Below, piece by piece: positions 35,326 through 44,553 of a DNA stretch of 64,000 nt. Source of the DNA: Natrinema caseinilyticum (GTDB taxonomy: Archaea; Halobacteriota; Halobacteria; Halobacteriales; Natrialbaceae); contig NZ_CP100445.1 of NCBI RefSeq assembly GCF_024227435.1, forward strand, positions 744,001 to 808,000, written 5' to 3'. The position numbers and the translations under genes were made by a program. The stretch's first letter is position 1. The number at the start of each line of letters is the position of its first letter. The notes beneath the pieces are model-generated. The model did not search any database, was not told the origin of the DNA, and saw nothing but the letters and a program-made list of their open reading frames with translations.

Positions 35326-37797
35326 CTACTGCCAGCTACCCCCGAACGAGAACGTCTCTTCGTGCCCGTCGGACTCGTTCCGTCCGCCGTCGCGGTCGGA
35401 CGATCCGGACCCGTCGCCGTCGGCTGTCGGCTCGGTCGTTGTCGCGGGCGAGCCGACGTCCGCAGCCTTCGCGTCGGTATCGGTTTCGAATCGATCGAGC
35501 GCCTCGGAGAGCGTCACTGCCTGTTGAGAGAGGTCGTCCGCCGATTTCGACACCGCCGTCAATGCGGACGTCTGTTCTTCCGCCGACGCGGCGACGGTTT
35601 CGGCCTCGGCGGTCGTCTCTTCTGCGATCGTCGAAACCTCGTCCACCATCGCAACGACCTCCTGTGTCGATTCGGCCTGTTCTTCCGTCGCGGTCGAAAT
35701 CGACTGGATCCCGTTGTTGGTCTCCTGTGCATACTCCGAAATTTCCTCGAGCGAGGAGACGGTCTCCACGACGAGGTCGTGGACGCGTTCGATCTTCCGA
35801 CTCGTGTTTCCGACCTCCGTTGCCGACCGCTGGGTCTGGTCCTGAATCCGCTCGAGACGGGTCCCGATCTCCTCGGTGGTATCTTTGACGTCCTGAGAGA
35901 GCTCTTTGACTTCGGCGGCGACCGCGGCGAATCCCCCGTCGTCGGCGGTCGATGCGGATCTGGACGCCTCGATATTCGCGTTCAGCGCGAGCATGTTTGT
36001 TTGCTCCGCGATTTCGGCAATCCGCTCGGTGAGGTCGTCGATCTGGCCCACTTCGGTTCGGAGTTGCTGGAACTCCTCGACGACTGCATCTCGCTCCGCT
36101 TCCAGGTTTCGGCAGGCTTCGATAGCCTCCCCGGCAGCGTCGTGGCCTTCGCGACTGGTTCGAACGGTCCGTTCCGCGACGTCGGCGACGTCGTTCGAGG
36201 TCGCAGCGATCTCTTCGGTCGTCGTCGAGAGATTGTTCATCTCCATGTCGACCGAGCGGAGCGCCTCGTACTGATCGTCCGCACCGTTCGATATCTCCTG
36301 AATCGATTCGCTGACCTGCTCGCTCGCGGTTTTTACTTCTTCGCTCGAAGCGGTGACTTCCTCGCTGGCGGTCGCGACGTCCCTGGCGAACCGACTGATG
36401 CGCTCGACGGTCTCCTCGAGTTCGGTGAGCATCTCGTTGAAGTCGCCGGCGATGGCTCGCATGGTTTCGTTGTCCGACGTATCGGGGTCCATCCGAACGG
36501 TGAGATCGCCATCCGCAGCCGCACCCATCACGTCGCCGTACGACGACGCCGCCCGCTGGAGGTCGTCGTTGATCTGTTGGACGCGTTCGCGTTCGCGTTC
36601 GGCCTCCGTCCGGGCGGCCTCGATCTCGGTGATCTTTCGCTTCAGTTCGTCCCGCATCGATGCGAACCCGTCGTACAGCCGACCGATGTTGTCGATTCGG
36701 TCGGTCTCGACCTCGGCCTCGAGGTTTCCGCGTTCCATCTCACCGACGGCGCTCGTCAATCGATCTATCGATACTGCCGTGTTTCGGCCCAGCCAGGCGC
36801 CGAACAGACCGATCAGGAGCACGACACCGATCGTGACTGCGGTCCCGAACCGATTGACCGTGTTGACGAAGCCGAGTGCCTCAGCTTCGGTCGTATGGAC
36901 GAGAACGACCGACCCGTCGGTGGTCGTGTGATACCCCACGACGTACCCGTCCGGGGCGAAGTTGTACGGCTTCTTCCCGAGCGTCGGACTCGGTTTGGCG
37001 CTGATCCTCGCTGCGTCAGGTCCATCGTTCGCACGCGCGGTTTCGAGGATGCCGTTTGGATCCTCGTACTGCTCGAAGAACGTCACCGACTCGTTTCCGT
37101 CTTCGTAACCGAGGTAGGTGTCGTCGCCGACGATTCGTCCCTTCTCGTCGACGATAGTCACGACAGTGTCCGAGTCCGTACTCGAGAGCACGTCGGTCGA
37201 TCGAGTCGCGAGGTTGAACGTTATCACGAGCGCACGATCGCTGTCCTCGCCGCCGACGCCGATGTAGTAGGAGACGACGGGACGAACGTCGAACGCGAGT
37301 CCCGTCTCGTCAGGCATCGCGTACGGGTCGGTTCGGTAGACGTCGAAGGCCGAGATATCGTCGTCGAGGTCGCTCGCGTTCGGGAACTCGAGTTCGTCGA
37401 GCGTCTCCGCATCGGTATCGACACCCCTGCGTATTTCACCGGACGCGGTGTCGACGTAGAGCGCGTTCATCCTCGCATCAGGAAGGTCCTGATAGGTGTC
37501 GCGGACGTACATCTCGATCGCCGTCTCGTTCCCGGATTCGAAGACAGGAGCGTCGGAGGCTGATGCGACGATCTGGGCGTTTCGTTCGTGGTAGTTGTCG
37601 ATCGCCTGTGCCTCCCGAACTGCAGTGTCTTCCTGATCGTCCAGCACGGTCGACTCGACGCTCTCGGTGAGTGCTGCGGTCGCTACGAGACCCAGCGAAC
37701 CGACCAGGATACCCAGTACGAGCAGCACGATACCGAATTTGAGGGCGTATCTCTCTCGTATGGATGTTGGTACCAGTTGTCTTAGACTCCCCACCAT
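35326..37797 (-). CDS. Methyl-accepting chemotaxis (transducer) protein with extracellular sensor
   Basis: The 823-residue receptor has helix TM1 at about 20-45 (KFGIVLLVLGILVGSLGL), an extracellular sensor domain of about 240 residues (46-285, of double-Cache layout, with GVGGEDSDRALVITFNLATR), TM2 at about 292-312, two HAMP-like segments (RLTSAVGEMERGNLEAEVET; GAAADGDLTVRMDPDTSDNE), and the signalling coiled coil with hairpin IAEQTNMLALNANIEAS near 620. A Ser/Gly/Asp-rich tail ends FSFGGSWQ. Its ligand is unknown. A TATA-like ataaaaa box lies about 28 bp upstream. No che genes are nearby. Confidence 0.93.
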   Translation of the reverse strand: MVGSLRQLVPTSIRERYALKFGIVLLVLGILVGSLGLVATAALTESVESTVLDDQEDTAVREAQAIDNYHERNAQIVASASDAPVFESGNETAIEMYVRDTYQDLPDARMNALYVDTASGEIRRGVDTDAETLDELEFPNASDLDDDISAFDVYRTDPYAMPDETGLAFDVRPVVSYYIGVGGEDSDRALVITFNLATRSTDVLSSTDSDTVVTIVDEKGRIVGDDTYLGYEDGNESVTFFEQYEDPNGILETARANDGPDAARISAKPSPTLGKKPYNFAPDGYVVGYHTTTDGSVVLVHTTEAEALGFVNTVNRFGTAVTIGVVLLIGLFGAWLGRNTAVSIDRLTSAVGEMERGNLEAEVETDRIDNIGRLYDGFASMRDELKRKITEIEAARTEAERERERVQQINDDLQRAASSYGDVMGAAADGDLTVRMDPDTSDNETMRAIAGDFNEMLTELEETVERISRFARDVATASEEVTASSEEVKTASEQVSESIQEISNGADDQYEALRSVDMEMNNLSTTTEEIAATSNDVADVAERTVRTSREGHDAAGEAIEACRNLEAERDAVVEEFQQLRTEVGQIDDLTERIAEIAEQTNMLALNANIEASRSASTADDGGFAAVAAEVKELSQDVKDTTEEIGTRLERIQDQTQRSATEVGNTSRKIERVHDLVVETVSSLEEISEYAQETNNGIQSISTATEEQAESTQEVVAMVDEVSTIAEETTAEAETVAASAEEQTSALTAVSKSADDLSQQAVTLSEALDRFETDTDAKAADVGSPATTTEPTADGDGSGSSDRDGGRNESDGHEETFSFGGSWQ

Positions 37798-37926
37798 ACT
37801 ACATGACTGAAATCGTACTTTTTATCTCTTACGAATTATCACATCATATATTATCGGAAGTGATTCTCGAGGCGCCGGCGTGCTCACAGCATTCAAACCC
37901 GTTCGACCCGAACTCGGAACCCGGGC

Positions 37927-38454
37927 ATGGAGAAAACGCCACGGGGGACCTCGGTCGGCGTCGACGATCCGTACGAGTTCGCCGGCGTCTGTGACTACCT
38001 CACCGGTGAGGGTCGCTGTCGCTACGCCTTCGACAACTACGGACACGACCCGGAGTTCGCTCGCGAGCGCGCGACGGACGACTACGACTGTCCCGTCGTC
38101 GACCCCGAATCCGACTGGTCGTGGGCCGACTGCCCGCACTTTCGCTCGCGCAACCGCGATCGCGAGTGCGCCCGCTGCGGACTCGAGGAAAAACGAATGG
38201 CCCACGACGACGAACAGCCGCTGCTCGAGGAACACCACCTCTCCTACGCGCGGGACGGCGAGACGCTCTCCCACGAGATCACGATCTATCTCTGCCGATG
38301 GTGTCACGCGAACGTCCACAACTCGTGGGCGCGGATCACCGACGACGCCGCGCCCGTTCCGGAAGCGATCGCCGCACTCGAGGAGCGTCGGGGCCGCGAA
38401 CAGTCGGAACTCGGGTTCGAGACGGCCGCGGATCGGTACGACTCGGACGAGTGA
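37927..38454 (+). CDS. Conserved haloarchaeal zinc-binding, HNH-like protein
   Basis: This 175-residue protein has CDYLTGEGRC, CPVVDPESDWSWADCPHFRS, CARCGLEEKRMAHDD, then LLEEHHLSYARDG and ITIYLCRWCHANVHNSWARI. Four cysteine pairs and the E-H-H ... H-x4-H arrangement resemble an HNH-type treble clef with extra zinc sites. A nuclease role is possible but not shown; the central catalytic histidine pattern EEHHLSY is suggestive. Such genes are widespread single genes in haloarchaea. It is divergent from the chemoreceptor gene. Confidence 0.75.
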   Translation: MEKTPRGTSVGVDDPYEFAGVCDYLTGEGRCRYAFDNYGHDPEFARERATDDYDCPVVDPESDWSWADCPHFRSRNRDRECARCGLEEKRMAHDDEQPLLEEHHLSYARDGETLSHEITIYLCRWCHANVHNSWARITDDAAPVPEAIAALEERRGREQSELGFETAADRYDSDE

Positions 38455-38550
38455 GGAACCGCCACCGCCTCGGGCGACTGATTCGATGGAGTGCGAGAGC
38501 GGGATCGGGAGCGAGAGCGGGCCAGAGGCCCGCGACTCGGGACTCGAGAC

Positions 38551-39492
38551 TTACGCGAGCTTTTTCAAAATCCCGTAGACTGCATCGCGAAGCCGATCGG
38601 GAAGGTAGCGAGCGTAGAGTCCGTACTGCGCCAGCGGCCCGACCGGGTACCGCGCCGGCGGGTCGGGGCTGGTCGCGGCCTCGAGAATCGCGTCGGCGAC
38701 GTCCTCGGGATCGGACGCGAACGGACCACCGGCTCCGCTGCCGATCAGTTCGGCGTCGTCGTACAGTTCGTACAGCGACTCGTAGGCCGGCGTTCGGTCT
38801 TCGTCGGGGAGTTCGTCGTCGGCCCGGTCCGAGAAGTTCGTCTCGACCGGCCCGGGTTCGACGACGACGACGTCGATGCCGAACTCCTCGACTTCGCCCC
38901 GGAGAGAGTCGCTCATCGCCTCGAGGGCGTGTTTCGACCCTGCATAGGCCCCCGCACCGGGAATCGAAATTCGCCCGATCACGCTCGAGACGTTGACGAT
39001 CCGGCCCTCACCCTGGGCTCGCATGTGGGGCACGGCAGCACGAGTGAGCCGGTGGGGGCCGTAGACGTTGACGTCGAACTGTCTGTGGAGATCGACCGTG
39101 GCGACGTCCTCGAGCGGCCCCATCTGGGCGTAGCCGGCGTTGTTGACCACGCAGTCGAGCGCCCCCGCAATGTCGACGGTCTCCTCGACGGCCCGCGCCA
39201 CGCCCTCCGGTTCGGTGACGTCCAGCGCGAGCGTCTCGCAGCCCGCCTCCGCGAGCGACTCGATGTCGTCGACGTTTCGCGCCGTCGCGAACACCTGCCA
39301 CTCGTCGTCGAGGAAGGCTCGAGCCGTCGCGCGTCCGATCCCCGACGAACAGCCGGTGATGAGGACCGATTTCTTGCGCGTGTATCGGTCCGAATCGCTC
39401 CGGCTGGTCGCCTTGCGATCGCTGTCGTCTTCCACGACGGTCCCGTCCGGCCCGTCATCGGCTGTCCTGTCGACGTCCTCAGCGGTGGCCAT
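38551..39492 (-). CDS. Short-chain dehydrogenase/reductase
   Basis: The 313-residue SDR has cofactor motif TGCSSGIG at 46-53, NNAGYAQMGP around 115, and the catalytic YAGSK near 178-182 preceded by SSVIGRIS. An acidic N-terminal tail of about 40 residues (DDGPDGTVVEDDSDR) precedes the Rossmann fold; no internal ATG was found that would remove it. The basic residue after the second strand (FATARNVDD) suggests NADP preference. The substrate is unknown. The C-terminal YARYLPDRLRDAVYGIL resembles classical SDRs acting on retinol-like or keto substrates. A TATA-like ctaagtatc lies about 25-30 bp upstream. Confidence 0.88.
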   Translation of the reverse strand: MATAEDVDRTADDGPDGTVVEDDSDRKATSRSDSDRYTRKKSVLITGCSSGIGRATARAFLDDEWQVFATARNVDDIESLAEAGCETLALDVTEPEGVARAVEETVDIAGALDCVVNNAGYAQMGPLEDVATVDLHRQFDVNVYGPHRLTRAAVPHMRAQGEGRIVNVSSVIGRISIPGAGAYAGSKHALEAMSDSLRGEVEEFGIDVVVVEPGPVETNFSDRADDELPDEDRTPAYESLYELYDDAELIGSGAGGPFASDPEDVADAILEAATSPDPPARYPVGPLAQYGLYARYLPDRLRDAVYGILKKLA

Positions 39493-39580
39493 ACGTGACC
39501 GGTTCGAGAGACGATACCTAAGTATCGACGGTTTATCCCGATGATGGTACGTTCCGGATTTGGGTACGACTCGATTGTGG

Positions 39581-39782
39581 GATCACCTCGCTCGAGCGGA
39601 ATTCGAGTGCGTGAGCGTCTGGTTCGTTGCAGTTCGTGATCACCTCGCTCGCTGCAGCACGCACCCCGAAAGCCCCCGGTTGGCTCGAGTCCCAGGGCTC
39701 GCTGCGCTCCTCGGTCACTCGCGTCGCTCGTTCCCAGCGGTGCGTGCGTCGCCCGGGTTCCTCGGGCCAGCCGGCCCCTTTC
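39581..39782. repeat. Structured intergenic element with direct and inverted repeats
   Basis: The stretch contains a direct repeat of gatcacctcgctcg (39581-39594 and 39638-39651), a 22-bp inverted pair (39668-39689 with 39761-39782; both arms start GAAAG when read inward, 17 of 22 positions matching), and a perfect 9-bp inverted pair gcacgcacc (39657-39665) / ggtgcgtgc (39739-39747). There is no gene here; frames are arginine- and proline-rich. It resembles non-coding dispersed elements I associate with haloarchaeal genomes, but copies elsewhere cannot be checked from one window. Confidence 0.7.
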
Positions 39783-39865
39783 ATTCCCACCCGTCGCGGA
39801 CGGTCGGTCGGCGGGCTGTGATCAGTGGTTGGCCGAGGAACTGTGGGCTGTGGACGCGAGACGGC

Positions 39866-40657
39866 TCACCCGTCGAGTAATTTCTTGGCTTCGTCGGCGT
39901 ACTGATCCGCCAATCGGATCGGCTCCGGGAGCTTGTACGACGAGGTCAGTTCGAGAACCACGTCGGTCGCCGTCTCGGGGCCCACGCGGTGGCCCGAACT
40001 GACGTACACCGGGTTGATGTACCGGTTCGGCGAATCGTACTGGCGCGTCTGGACGGCGTAGCCGATGCAGGTGCCGTCGGGCGCGTCGACCCGCGAGTTC
40101 GCGTCGATGGGGACCCTCGAGCCCTCAAGTAACTCGTCGATATCCTCCCGCGGCGTCCCACAGAGGAGGCTCTTCGCGACGCCGATACTTGGCACGTCCC
40201 GAACGACCCCCATGTGGGTCGCGATCCCGGCCTGTCGGAAGTGGATCCGGCCGTTTCCGTCGAAGAGAAGCAGATCCGGCTCGACGGACAACTCCTCGAG
40301 CGCCGCGAGGATCGGGCCGCCCTCGCGGAACGAGAGGAGACCGGGGATGTAAGGGATCTCGAGGGGGGTCACCGCGTGGACGCGTTCGATCACCTCGCCG
40401 CCGCGCATGGCGACGACGGCGCTCAGGGCGCGGTCCTGGTCTCCGTCCTCGTTCGTGAGAAACGACTGGTCGACGCCGGCGACGACCGGCGGCTCGGTTC
40501 CGGTAGCCGCGGCCTCAAGCGGGTTCGAAATCGCGGCGGGGTCGAACGCGAAGTCGTCCGCGAAGACGGCGGCCGAGGCGATCTCGCGCTGGAGGGCTTC
40601 CATCTCCTCGCGGGAGAGACCGGGGTCGGGGACGAGGTCTGGGCGCGGGGTACTCAT
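39866..40657 (-). CDS. nfi: Endonuclease V
   Basis: The 263-residue enzyme cuts DNA one base past deaminated adenine (inosine). Family motifs are present in order: VVAGVDQSFLT (metal-binding D), YIPGLLSFREGGPILAALE, LLLFDGNGRIHFRQAG (second D), and THMGVVRDVPSIGVAKSLL. The C-terminal part NRYINPVYVSSGHRVG is standard. An N-terminal acidic extension of about 50 residues fits haloarchaea. It works in the cytoplasm in DNA repair; PolX lies 1.6 kb away, though on the other strand. Confidence 0.95.
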   Translation of the reverse strand: MSTPRPDLVPDPGLSREEMEALQREIASAAVFADDFAFDPAAISNPLEAAATGTEPPVVAGVDQSFLTNEDGDQDRALSAVVAMRGGEVIERVHAVTPLEIPYIPGLLSFREGGPILAALEELSVEPDLLLFDGNGRIHFRQAGIATHMGVVRDVPSIGVAKSLLCGTPREDIDELLEGSRVPIDANSRVDAPDGTCIGYAVQTRQYDSPNRYINPVYVSSGHRVGPETATDVVLELTSSYKLPEPIRLADQYADEAKKLLDG

Positions 40658-40732
40658 CGGGTTGCTCGAGGTAGACGGCGCGGGAAAATCAGTTGCGGGG
40701 TTTCGACGGCATCGGCGGGTGTGGGCGTGCGC

Positions 40733-41656
40733 TCAGAACCGGCGGCGACCGCCGGGGCCGCCTGGTCCTCCGGGGCCTCCGGGACCACCGCCGAACTCGA
40801 GGCTGCTCGGTGCGCCGATGTTCCGATTATTCTTGACGTACTGGCCGTAGGCGAGGCCGATCACGAGGCCCACGAGGTGGGCCATGTGGGCGATGTTACC
40901 GCCTCCGCCGCCCGCCAAGAAGAAGACGCTGAAGAGCGCGTACCCGGCCGTAAGCAACCAGATCGGGACCGGAAGCAAAAAGTAGAGATACACTTTGAGG
41001 CCCGGATTCAGAACCGTCAGGACGCCGAGTATGGCGAGAGCCGCACCGCTGGCGCCGAGAACGGCGGTCGGATCACCCTGGGCAGCCGAGATCAACACCT
41101 GTCCAAGCCCAGCGAGTACGCCACTGACGATGAACAGGATCGCGAAGTTCCGCGAGCCGACGTAGCGCTCGACGAGCGGCCCGAAGAAGAATATCACGAT
41201 ACTGTTCCCGACGATGTGCATGAAATTGCCCGGGCTGTGGGCAAAGATGGACGTGACCCACGTCCAGACGTACTCGACGTTCCACGACGTCAGGAGGAAC
41301 AAGGACTCGTAGAGGGACGAAGATGCGAATATCCCGACGATCAGTTGCGCGAGGAACGTCAGCCACATCAACGCGAGGAACGTGTACGTCATGTTCCCGC
41401 GGAAGTACGCGAGCGGTCCACCCGCACCGGTATTTATCGGGATCTTACTCGCGAGACTCGAGACTCTCGATGTACTTCCGCTGTCGACGCTATCGTCGAA
41501 CCCGCTGTCGAAGACGCCCTTCGGGTCGTTCCAGTTCTGGAGCCCGGAGCAGTCGTGGTTCTCGGGGAGTCGATGGTCCGCACAGTAGGTACCACCACAG
41601 TGCCGACAGTTGTACGGCATATTTTCGTTCTTCCCACACACGTCGCACTTTGCCAT
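40733..41656 (-). CDS. Rhomboid intramembrane protease with N-terminal AN1-type zinc finger
   Basis: The 307-residue protein begins with a zinc finger (CDVCGKNENMPYNCRHCGGTYC then HRLPENHDC, AN1-like, residues 4-36), then a linker, then six helices. The rhomboid residues are H147 and N151 (MHIVGNS), catalytic S203 in GASGA, and H260 in AHLVG. The tail is a run of GGP/GGPGG repeats ending RRRF, unusual for a membrane protease. The zinc finger may bind ubiquitin-like SAMP proteins or target proteins; this is inference from AN1 fingers in eukaryotes. Both features occur in known haloarchaeal rhomboids. Confidence 0.92.
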   Translation of the reverse strand: MAKCDVCGKNENMPYNCRHCGGTYCADHRLPENHDCSGLQNWNDPKGVFDSGFDDSVDSGSTSRVSSLASKIPINTGAGGPLAYFRGNMTYTFLALMWLTFLAQLIVGIFASSSLYESLFLLTSWNVEYVWTWVTSIFAHSPGNFMHIVGNSIVIFFFGPLVERYVGSRNFAILFIVSGVLAGLGQVLISAAQGDPTAVLGASGAALAILGVLTVLNPGLKVYLYFLLPVPIWLLTAGYALFSVFFLAGGGGGNIAHMAHLVGLVIGLAYGQYVKNNRNIGAPSSLEFGGGPGGPGGPGGPGGRRRF

Positions 41657-41782
41657 TGACCGGGGGTATGTGCGGAGTAGCTAAGGGATTTGGGGTTCGG
41701 GTGCTCACCTCGAGACGCCTTCGGCACCGCTCCGTCGTCGTTTGCCTCCCGGTTCGATGCCGAACGTCCCGACGAACTGCAC

Positions 41783-41790
41783 ATTTTTGC
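41783..41790 (+). promoter_or_regulatory. TATA-like box of the DUF5788-PolX operon
   Basis: The box atttttgc is centred 27 bp before the GTG at 41814. This supports that GTG as the start of the DUF5788 gene rather than an ATG at 41742. Confidence 0.5.
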
Positions 41791-41813
41791 CTCCCCGTCT
41801 CCCATATCGAGGC

Positions 41814-42254
41814 GTGCAAGAGTACGAGCGAAAGCAACTGCTCGAGCGGGTCGAGCGCGAGGGCGCGACCGTCGGCGCGGACATCCCGGAGACGATCACG
41901 GTCCAGGGGGAGGAGATCGACCTCCGGACGTTCGTCTTCGAGATCAAGCGCCGCGAGACGGTTCCCTCCGGCGAGCGCGACCGCGTCGAGCAGGCGAAAA
42001 AGAACCTTCGGCGCGAACGCCTCGAGCGACTCGACCTGATCGAGGAGGGCGAGATCAGCCGCGAGGAGGGCGAAGACCTCGCCGCGAGCATCATCGGGAT
42101 CGATCGCGCGCTGAACGCCCTCGAGAGCCTGGGCCCGACGGACCTAGAGCGCGAGCAGAAGGTCCAGCAGGCCCAGGACCGCAAGCGCTGGATGTCGTTC
42201 CTGAAGAAAGCGCTCGGGCAGGACGACGACGCCGCCGCGCGGAGGCGACGATGA
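41814..42254 (+). CDS. DUF5788 family protein
   Basis: The 146-residue protein is highly charged and helical: VQEYERKQLLERVEREGATV, then PETITVQGEEIDLRTFVFEI, VEQAKKNLRRERLERLDLI and EEGEISREEGEDLAASI. It is a known haloarchaeal family of unknown function. The GTG start has a TATA box 27 bp upstream and the family begins there. The stop overlaps the polX start (ATGA), so the two are one operon with coupled translation; a role alongside PolX in DNA repair is a reasonable guess only. Confidence 0.85.
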   Translation: MQEYERKQLLERVEREGATVGADIPETITVQGEEIDLRTFVFEIKRRETVPSGERDRVEQAKKNLRRERLERLDLIEEGEISREEGEDLAASIIGIDRALNALESLGPTDLEREQKVQQAQDRKRWMSFLKKALGQDDDAAARRRR

Positions 42255-44002
42255 CGACGAACGCCGAACTGGCCGCCCGATTCGAGGAGTTCGCCGACCT
42301 GCTCGAGGCCGACGACGTCGAGTACAAGCCCCGCGCGTACCGGCGCGCGGCGGAGAACGTCCGCGCCTTTCCGTCGCCGATCGCCGACCGCGTCGCGGCG
42401 GGCGACCACGAGGCCGTCGAGAACATCGAGGGCGTCGGCGACGCGATCTCCTCGAAGATAATCGAGTACGTCGAGACCGGCGAGATCGAGGAACTCGAGG
42501 AACTGCGGGCCGAACTGCCGATCGACATGGCCGACATCACTCGGATCGAAGGTGTCGGTCCCAAGACCGCCGGCAAACTCTATCGGGAACTCGGCGTGCA
42601 GACGTTAGACGACCTCGAGGCGGCCGCCGAAGCCGGGGAGGTACAGTCGGTCAAAGGGTTCGGGCCGAAGACGGAAGAGAACATCCTCGGCAACCTCGAG
42701 TTCGCTCGTACCGTCGGGCAGCGCCAGTTGCTCGGCGAGGCGCGTCCGCTCGCGGACGACGTCCTTTCGTTTCTCGAGTCGATCGAGGGAGTCGAGCGCT
42801 GCGAGGTCGCGGGGTCGATCCGCCGGTGGCGCGAGACGATCGGCGACGTGGACGTCCTCGCGTCGACGACCGACAACGAGGCGGTGATCGAGGAGTTCGT
42901 CGCCTGGGACTCGGTCGACGACGAGATCGAATCCGGGCCGGAGAAGGCCAGCGTCCGCGTCGGCGAAATTCGGGTCGACCTGCGCGTCGTCGTCCCCGAG
43001 GAGTTCGGCTCCGCGCTGCAGTACTTCACCGGGAGCAAGGACCACAACGTCAGCCTGCGGAACTACGCGATCGACCGCGGAATGAAGTTGAACGAGTACG
43101 GGGCGTTCGACGTCAGCGAGATCGACGATCCCGATGCCGGACAGCGCGTCGGCGAGCGGGTCGCGGGCGAAACCGAGGAAGGGATGTACGACGCACTCGG
43201 ACTGCCGTGGATGCCGCCCGAACTTCGCGAGAATCGAGGTGAGATCGCCGCCGCGGAGAACGGCGACCTCCCGAACTTGATTACGCGTGAGGACGTCCGC
43301 GGCGACTTGCACACCCACACGGAGTGGTCCGACGGCAACAACACGATCTCCGAAATGGTCGCGGCCGCCGCGGAGCGCGGCTACGACTACTACGGGATCG
43401 CCGATCACGCGGAGGGCCCCGGCGTCGTCGGGGGAATGGGGCTCTCGGACGAAGAGATCGTAGAGCAGGTCGACGCGATCCGCGACGTCGACGCCGAAAC
43501 CGGGATCGCGGTCTTCGCCGGAATCGAGGCGAACGTCGACGCCGACGGCGAGATCGGCCTCTCCGACGAGGTGATCGACGCGCTGGACGTGATCGTCGCG
43601 TCGCCCCACAGCGCGCTCGATCAGGACGCAGAAACCGCCACCGAGCGTCTCGTCCGCGCCGTCGAGAACCCGGCGATCGACGTGCTCGGTCACCCGAGCG
43701 GCCGCTTGCTCAACCAGCGCTCCGGACTCGATTACGACGTGACGGCACTCGCACGCGCCGCCGCCGAACACGAGACCGCCCTCGAGGTCAACAGCGATCC
43801 CCGCCGACTCGATCTCTGGGGCAGTGCCGTTCAGGCCGCCCTCGAGGAAGGCGCGAAGATCGCGATCGATACCGACTCCCACCAGCCGTCGACGCTCGAG
43901 TACATTCGCTGGGGCGTCCACACTGCGCGGCGCGGCTGGGCCGAGCCTGGCGACGTGATAAACACCTGGAACGAAGAGCGGATCGTCGAGTTCCTCCACT
44001 GA
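42251..44002 (+). CDS. polX: DNA polymerase/3'-5' exonuclease PolX
   Basis: This 583-residue family-X polymerase has an N-terminal helix-hairpin-helix region (IEGVGDAISSKIIEYVETGE and IEGVGPKTAGKLYRELG), a catalytic palm (CEVAGSIRRWRETIGDVDVL with metal-binding D-V-D), TGSKDHNVSLRNYA, and a C-terminal PHP domain starting DLHTHTEWSDG (H354, H356) and running through GHPSGRLLN and DTDSHQPSTLEY, which supplies nuclease activity. It fills short gaps during base excision repair. It overlaps the DUF5788 stop by four bases and precedes a Mut7-C gene by 53 bp on the same strand. Confidence 0.95.
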   Translation: MTTNAELAARFEEFADLLEADDVEYKPRAYRRAAENVRAFPSPIADRVAAGDHEAVENIEGVGDAISSKIIEYVETGEIEELEELRAELPIDMADITRIEGVGPKTAGKLYRELGVQTLDDLEAAAEAGEVQSVKGFGPKTEENILGNLEFARTVGQRQLLGEARPLADDVLSFLESIEGVERCEVAGSIRRWRETIGDVDVLASTTDNEAVIEEFVAWDSVDDEIESGPEKASVRVGEIRVDLRVVVPEEFGSALQYFTGSKDHNVSLRNYAIDRGMKLNEYGAFDVSEIDDPDAGQRVGERVAGETEEGMYDALGLPWMPPELRENRGEIAAAENGDLPNLITREDVRGDLHTHTEWSDGNNTISEMVAAAAERGYDYYGIADHAEGPGVVGGMGLSDEEIVEQVDAIRDVDAETGIAVFAGIEANVDADGEIGLSDEVIDALDVIVASPHSALDQDAETATERLVRAVENPAIDVLGHPSGRLLNQRSGLDYDVTALARAAAEHETALEVNSDPRRLDLWGSAVQAALEEGAKIAIDTDSHQPSTLEYIRWGVHTARRGWAEPGDVINTWNEERIVEFLH

Positions 44003-44055
44003 GGCGACCGATCTCGTTCATCGCCCGACAGCCATCCACGACCCTCAATCACCTC

Positions 44056-44547
44056 ATGAAACTCCTCGTCGACGTCATGTGCGGCGGTGTCGTCTCGTAC
44101 CTGCGGATGTGTAACCACGACACCGTCTACGCAGGCGATCGCGGACTCGAGGCCGACGACGACGTGCTCGCCGTCGCTCGCCACGAGGGCCGGACGGTCC
44201 TCACGCGCGATACGACGCTCGCGGGCCGTGCGAACGAGTCGATCCTGCTCGAGTCACGGGACGTCACGGACCAGCTCGCGGAACTCGCCGCGGCGGGGAT
44301 CGATCTCGCGCTCGCGAGCGAACCGGCGTTCTGCGGGCGGTGTAACGGGCCGCTCGAACGAGTCGATCCGACGGCCGCGACGCCGGAGTACGCGCCGAAC
44401 CCGGCGGAACTCGAGGTGTGGCGCTGTCGCGACTGCGACCAGCACTTCTGGCGGGGCAGTCACTGGGACCGGGTCGCGGAGACGCTCTCCGCGGTCACCG
44501 AATCGTCTCCCGAGTCCGATCCCGGAGGTCGGTCGGACGAGCCCTAG
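44056..44547 (+). CDS. Mut7-C RNase domain protein
   Basis: The 163-residue protein has an N-terminal PIN-like domain (MKLLVDVMCGGVVSYLRMCN, RTVLTRDTTLAGR) with conserved aspartates, and a C-terminal zinc ribbon CGRCNGPLE ... WRCRDCDQHFWRGSHWDR. This is the Mut7-C plus zinc ribbon layout. Most such proteins are predicted RNases; the activity is inferred. It lies 53 bp after polX on the same strand and may be part of the same transcription unit. It is convergent with the enolase-superfamily gene, 6 bp away. Confidence 0.88.
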   Translation: MKLLVDVMCGGVVSYLRMCNHDTVYAGDRGLEADDDVLAVARHEGRTVLTRDTTLAGRANESILLESRDVTDQLAELAAAGIDLALASEPAFCGRCNGPLERVDPTAATPEYAPNPAELEVWRCRDCDQHFWRGSHWDRVAETLSAVTESSPESDPGGRSDEP

Positions 44548-44553
44548 CGCGAC

